64,000 nucleotides of DNA. It comes from Gracilariopsis chorda. Lineage: Eukaryota; Rhodophyta; Florideophyceae; Gracilariales; Gracilariaceae. The stretch covers positions 62,001 through 126,000 of the forward strand of contig NBIV01000164.1 of assembly GCA_003194525.1 (NCBI GenBank), written 5' to 3'. Shown in pieces: positions 59,508-64,000 of this stretch. The translations under genes were made by a program, and so were the position numbers. The notes below the pieces were generated by a model, which was not told the origin of the DNA, did no database searches, and saw only the letters and a program-made list of their open reading frames with translations. Position 1 is the stretch's first letter; each line of letters begins with the position of its first letter.

Positions 59508-59939
59508 TCTCTCCATTATAATGATTTGTTCCTCTATGAGGGGGGGTTCTTGATTGAATGGAGGCATTGCGCCATAAAATCATCTTCCACGCCCCCGTTT
59601 GCGCATGCAAAACTGCCATTTGGCGCAACGCCTCCCTACCATTTAAAAAATTCAGCAGCAGCAGCAGCAGCAAAGCTTCTTGCTTACTGGCTGGCACTCC
59701 CATAATGACTGCAGTGCCACCCAGTTACACAAAGCAACGTGTCGCGCTTCCTCATCATTGGCTGTAACTGCAGTCAATTTAGCCACCTAGGCGCCGCGGC
59801 GCCCCGTGGTTCTACGAGCGCTTTTGCGAGCGCAAGCGAGCAAAGTGCTCGAAGAGCCTCCGAACGCTACAAAATACACAAAGCTACAAAAACAACGCGG
59901 CGCGCAGCGCCGCCCACGGCTGAAGGCCGTTTCCACTTG
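59508..59939 (+). mobile_element. Array unit 3, non-coding, 432 bp
   Basis: 5' subtype I (TCTCTCCATTATAATG). It has the same order of modules as unit 1, with one mismatch in the 12 bp inverted repeat (AGTGCCACCCAG). It ends ACGGCTGAAGGCCGT plus TTCCACTTG. Confidence 0.88.
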
Positions 59940-60378
59940 TCTCAACACCCCACTCTTAATGATTTACAAATGTTTGAGGGGGGTGTTGTTGATTGATAGG
60001 AGGCGGTGCGCCAATTAACCGCTCTGTATGCCCCTCTACGCGCATGCAAAACTGCCATTTGGCGCAACGCCTCCCTACCATTTAAAAAATACAGCAGCAG
60101 CAGCAGCAGCAAAGCTTCCTGCTTACTGGCTGGCACTCCCATAATGACTGCAGTGCCACCCAGTTACACAAAGCAACGTGTCGCGCTTCCTCATCATTGG
60201 CTGGCACTGCAGTCAATTTAGCCACCTAGGCGCCGCGGCCCCCCGTGGTTCTACGAGCCCTATTGCGAGCGCAAGCGAGCAAAGTGCTCGGAGAGCCTCC
60301 GAACGCTACAAAATACACAAAGCTACAAAAACAACGCCGCCCGCAGCGCCGCCCACGGCCGAAGGCCGTTTCTACTTT
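59940..60378 (+). mobile_element. Array unit 4, non-coding, 439 bp
   Basis: 5' subtype II (TCTCAACACCCCACTCTTAA), like unit 2 and the unit at 41735-42204. It has the same modules and ends GGCCGAAGGCCGT plus TTCTACTTT, the weakest end in the array. Confidence 0.85.
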
Positions 60379-60839
60379 TCTCCATCATAAGTATTTGTTC
60401 CTCTATGAGGGGGGGTTTTTGATTGAATGGAGGCGTTGCGCCATAAAATCCTCTTGCACGCCCTCGTTTGCCCATCCAAATTGCCCATTTGGCGCAACGC
60501 CTCCCTACCATTAAAAAAATTCAGCAGCAGCAGCAGCAGCAAAGCTTCCTGCTTACTGGCTGGCACTCCCATAATGACTGCAGTGCCACCCAGTTACACA
60601 AAGCAACGTGTCGCACTTCCTCATCATTGGCTGGCACTGCAGTCAATTTAGGCACCTAAACACAAACCCCTACGGCTCCACATACTCTCGGCGCCGTGGT
60701 GCCCCGTGGTTCTACGAGCGCTATTGCGAGCGCAAGCGAGCAAAGTGCTCGGAGAGCCTGCGAACGCTACGAAATACACAAAGCTACAAAACCAACGCGG
60801 CGTGCAGCGCCGCCTACGGCCGAAGGCCGTTTCCACTTG
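60379..60839 (+). mobile_element. Array unit 5, non-coding, 461 bp
   Basis: Starts TCTCCATCATAAG (a variant of subtype I) and ends ACGGCCGAAGGCCGT plus TTCCACTTG at 60839. The next base, T at 60840, is the right flank of the array. Confidence 0.86.
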
Positions 60840-62213
60840 TGGGTGCATCTAGAAAATATCAGTTGAACAGCACATCAAAATATTTGGCGCACTACAATCT
60901 CATCATTCTACAAAACACTGCGCCAAATATTGGGCCCAAACCGTGCAGTAAACTGCCTGTTTCACCTCCCCGAAGCTCATCAACCACCGTGTAGCTAATT
61001 CTATCACCTCCGTTCACTGCCGACCCTTTTGTTAGTAATCATGAAATCCAATGGTTCGTCTGCGACCACAGTACCACGAACTACTGCATTGCCAAGGTGT
61101 GTCCTTTTAAAAATTTGCACGGAGTTGTCCCCAACGTGTTTGCATTGCACTTCCATGCGATCCTTTTTGTAATCGTTTACACTTACAAAGCACTATCGCA
61201 ACGCGTATGGTCGTACAGAAAGCGGCAATGTAAGCCGCGACAGCTGCTTTGTTTGGACTTGAGTGTATGTTGTGGACTCAAGCACAGAGATGAAATCTGA
61301 GGGACGGTTTAGAGGTTTGGATGAAACCTCGGAGAGTTCGTTTAGATGTACAATTGTAGTCTAAGGCCCACCAAATACTGAGTGCCTTGGCGGTTCTTTA
61401 TTGGCTCATATCTCGAGGCCTGGTCAACTGGGAATTCCTGGGCGCACTCAATGCCAGATTCTAGAAGTCACGTAGACGCAGTAGATATTGTCAGGCTTCC
61501 CCAACTTTCTGCTGTCCTAGGTGGAAAAGGCTGGGAGGGGGTAGAGTCCCTATGAGATTCGATCTCGTTTTAGGAACCAACCCTCTCTTGCCGCTTCCGT
61601 CCACGGCAACAGTCTCCGCCGTGCCGCACCCCGTCTCCGCTGCGCCCCCAACCGCTGCCACTAGAGCTCCAAAGCGTTGCCGCACAACGTCCACCGCACT
61701 CTGCGCGCTCGTGCAGTCTTGCCAAGAGCTCATGCAGCGCTACAAACGTCTGCACTGCCACCTCCCAACAGCTACGCTTCAAGATGGCCGCGGGCATCAC
61801 CTTCATGAACGCTCTGTTGCATCTGGATGGATGGGACGGCGGCGTCTTTCAGTGGATACAAACCCACGCGCCCACCCCATTAGCTCATTTATTGGCTGTT
61901 ATGAAGGCCAAGGCGCAGCTACAACAGCTCGGGCCGCACCCGTCTCCGCCATGCCAGCTTGTTCAGCCGGCGCGCATCGCGGCCCATTTGGCCGTTCTCT
62001 CACCCAACAGTTCCTTCCTGCGCGCTGTTGCGCGCCCGTGCACCCACTGTAACTATTCTGGCGTTGCAGTTCCTCGCGCCGGAGTGCCCACTGGCCCTGC
62101 ACCACCACCCGCAGTACTGCATCTCTATTGCAACGTATACACGCAAGAAGAAGCAGTTTATCGACGTAATAGGGAACGATGGTAGCAAATATTAATCCTG
62201 TCTTTGCAACTCG

Positions 62214-62621
62214 TCATCTACTGCAGTGGCCACTGCGAGCATAGCACCCATCCAAACGGGATGCTGATGAATCTGCGCCACGAATATCATTCCTTCGAAT
62301 ATAACTTTTATATAAAACACGGGCAGGCGCTCCCAACGATGGTTGAAGAGAGAGCTGCACCTCATTTAATTTCTGGTGGCCATCCGCCAGAGCCATAAGT
62401 AGGCCACCAAACTGCGCAACACCGTAACATGGGTTGATGGGGCTGTCCTGAGGCCTGTAACAATACTGTGCTTGAATTGAGAGCGCTTCTTTGACAGAAG
62501 GCCCTGCTCCGGAGGCTTCATCATCAATGAAACGATTGCGCTTAGAGGATGGTTCCGGGGAAGAACTGTCAGATATCTCTCGAACAAGTCGGGTGACATT
62601 CAAGCATGGATGCTTAGCCAT
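62214..62621 (-). other. Unassigned minus-strand open frame, 135 codons
   Basis: ATG at 62621. The first half reads like protein (LNVTRLVREISDSSSPEPSS, then KRNRFIDDEASGAGPSVKEA), followed by QYCYRPQDSPINPCYGVAQF. The upstream sequence stays open a further 38 codons or so with His and Cys residues (QQHCSSHLTMAKHPC). This is faintly like the tail of a BED-type zinc finger before a hAT transposase. That reading is a guess, and no catalytic domain follows. Confidence 0.3.
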
Positions 62622-62821
62622 AGTGAGATGGCTGGAACAATGTTGCTGGAATTGTTTGGGGCTAATACCAGATATTATATGGACAAAAAAGCCCCTTAGA
62701 AGTATAATAACTTTTGCAAAGTTCGCCCATCATGGCAAAGAGGTGGCCCATGACCAGTTTATTATGAGTTGTTGCTTAGACTTAGTATGAATAACTACAT
62801 ACTATGCGCTTAGCCTAATTG

Positions 62822-62964
62822 TATATAAAACCCCGAGGTCCGCGGCCTCCGAGCCAACTCGGACCAGACCACTTCTCCTTCCTTTGGCCACGCCCACATT
62901 CTCTTAGAGCTCTCTGCTCCTCTTTGTCTCCAACACTACTCTACCCCACTTTTCCCGCATAACA
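62822..62964 (+). promoter_or_regulatory. Possible LTR promoter and end
   Basis: TATATAAAA at 62822-62830 is followed by a CCGAGG/CCTCGG-type hairpin and a CT-rich leader, then CATAACA at 62958-62964 and GTGGAGGTCGG. This looks like the second half of an LTR followed by a primer-binding region. No second LTR or target duplication was found. Confidence 0.3.
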
Positions 62965-63271
62965 GTGGAGGTCGGTTTCCTACACATGGTGAGTGATTCG
63001 GCTGCCTCAGTCTGTTAAAAAATCAGCTGGCGTACTAGTTGGCTCCAAGCCAAGCAATAAGGTTTTGGTCGTGCGTGTTCGGTGCAAACGTTTGTATCCC
63101 TATCGCACTAGACCTAAGGTTTTGGTCGCGCATCTGTTGTCACCATTGTTTTTCTCTACCGCTGCTAGTGAGCCGCTGTCCTGTACGCGGTTTTATCATC
63201 AACTATTTCCGCCTTGCCTTAGTCGAGGCCATGCATTTCTCGTGTCTGCCGCCGCAGTACTCACGTTGCTA

Positions 63272-63783
63272 TCTCAACACCCCCCGTACTATAATGATTT
63301 GTTCATGTATGAGGGGGGCGTTGTTGATTGACGGGAGGTAGCGCCAACGCATTCCCTTGCACTTCCTCTTCAGTGCACGAAATTTCCACTCCTCCCCGCC
63401 AGTTAAAAAATTCAGCAGCAGCAGCAGCAAAGCTCAAAGCTATTTGGCTATTCTGTATGATTACTGCTGCTGCTGCTAAGTGGCTGGCACTACAGCACTG
63501 CTACCCATCCCATTGCACAGTGATTGGCATTGGAGTCATTTTGGCAGTGCCAGCCAAGTACAATCCACTGTACTCTCCATCCAGACCTGCAGTGCAAGCC
63601 AATCACCAATGCACAGGCGCTGAATTGCGACTCGATTCTATATTTACTCTCTACGCCACGCCCCTCATCCCTTTGCAGCCCATTTGCGAGCGATAGCGAG
63701 CAAGAATGGCCTGCCGATCCCCTGACTTCACCCTCATTCAGCGGCGCGCAGCATTGCCTGAGGCCGAAGGCAGCTTTCACTTG
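63272..63783 (+). mobile_element. Stand-alone short Helitron unit, 512 bp
   Basis: A diverged relative of the array units. It starts TCTCAACACCCCCCGTAC after an A (63271), carries a CAG run near 63.41-63.43 kb and a CTG run near 63.46 kb, keeps a GTGCCAGCC module, and ends AGGCCGAAGGCAGC plus TTTCACTTG before a T (63784). The A/T flanks and both termini agree with the array. The bases after it (63784-63800, TCTCAACACCCCGTACC) repeat its own 5' end, as if a second unit had begun and stopped. Confidence 0.8.
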
Positions 63784-63814
63784 TCTCAACACCCCGTACC
63801 TTTAGTGCAAAACC

Positions 63815-64000
63815 CGAAGGTTGGGTATCACACTCAAGATTTCCGGTGCCTTCCTCCCTGTGGAGGCAGACCCAGTAGTCACAATCCAGAGCCGAATACC
63901 CCAGGTCAAACTGAACAGTTATGAATGACAGAAGTCTCGGGTTAACTTTAATTAGTGCTCGCGACGACGAAGTCGCGCTCACCTAAGTAGGTACGCTACC
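63815..64000 (-). repeat. Remnant of LTR-like repeat D, cut by the window edge
   Basis: Contains the TTGGGTAT.ACACTCAAG block and the GGTCAAACTGAACA...CGCGCTCACCTAAGTAGGTAC block of 34180-34749, brought closer together than there. The minus-strand LTR start is at or just beyond the window end. Confidence 0.55.

Larger units (their letters stand above)
57103..60839 (+). mobile_element. Head-to-tail array of five Helitron-family units
   Basis: Five units follow one another with no spacer: 57103-57566, 57567-59507, 59508-59939, 59940-60378 and 60379-60839. Each starts TCTC and ends with a GC-rich hairpin followed by a CTTG-like end (CACTTG, CTCTTG or ACTTT). The array is flanked by A on the left and T on the right, the A/T target known for Helitrons. 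The second unit carries part of the Helitron helicase, and the rest are non-coding. Helitrons are known to insert next to one another head to tail, because a missed end signal carries replication onward. Confidence 0.88.
60840..63271. other. Mixed sequence after the array
   Basis: An AT-rich start (60.84-61.5 kb) has no gene. 61.55-62.17 kb is GC- and Pro/Ala-rich, and its long frames on both strands look compositional. Then come an unassigned minus-strand frame (62214-62621) and a possible LTR with a TATA box (62822-62964). A stand-alone Helitron unit begins at 63272. Confidence 0.5.

Noticed and set aside
61552-62185. Several overlapping open frames of 130-166 codons
   Set aside because: The segment is GC-rich and the frames are Ala/Pro/Arg-rich on both strands with no motif, as expected from composition alone.

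Overview
The window reads as a transposon graveyard from a nuclear eukaryotic genome. I found no gene that I can call a host gene, no rRNA or tRNA, and no CRISPR array. Ty3/Gypsy, Ty1/Copia, Helitron and PIF/Harbinger elements of this kind occur together in repeat-rich oomycete and red-algal genomes. The protein motifs fit either group, and the sequence alone does not let me choose.

Layout. 1-2942: old sequence with no recognisable gene. 2948-12703: a young-looking 9.8 kb Gypsy element (family A) with a chromodomain, two 807 bp LTRs and the target duplication CTTCT. About 14.8-18.7 kb: a very decayed Gypsy relic (G). 19447-25996: a Copia element (C) with 373 bp LTRs and target duplication TTATC. 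26.0-28.7 kb: nothing clear.

28.7-46.1 kb is a nest. Gypsy B (about 28.71-31.71 and 45.81-46.08 kb) is split by minus-strand Gypsy E (31707-45808, target duplication TGTAT). E is split by an 8.3 kb block holding a minus-strand Helitron. That Helitron is itself split by a solo LTR of family A (36189-37085, target duplication CCTTG). Another family A solo LTR (42548-43389, target duplication AGAAG) sits in E beside the block. 46.1-49.9 kb: a Copia relic (F). 50.0-51.8 kb: unidentified minus-strand reading frames. 53.3-55.7 kb: a nearly whole PIF/Harbinger gene pair, a Myb/SANT-like partner and a DDE transposase in convergent orientation. 55.9-56.45 kb: an LTR related to that of B.

57103-60839 is the most interesting piece: five Helitron-type units joined head to tail. 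Four are short units of 432-464 bp with no coding sequence. One is a 1.9 kb internally deleted derivative of the coding Helitron seen at 35-42 kb. Each unit runs from a TCTC start to a GC-rich hairpin plus a CACTTG-like end, and the whole array lies between A and T. The same unit plus coding-Helitron pairing occurs at 35087-42204, and a stand-alone relative lies at 63272-63783. A second unusual feature is the density of very short inverted repeats throughout the LTRs and the fast-evolving coding parts of family A.

All coordinates and similarities come from reading by eye. No alignment or database search was run.
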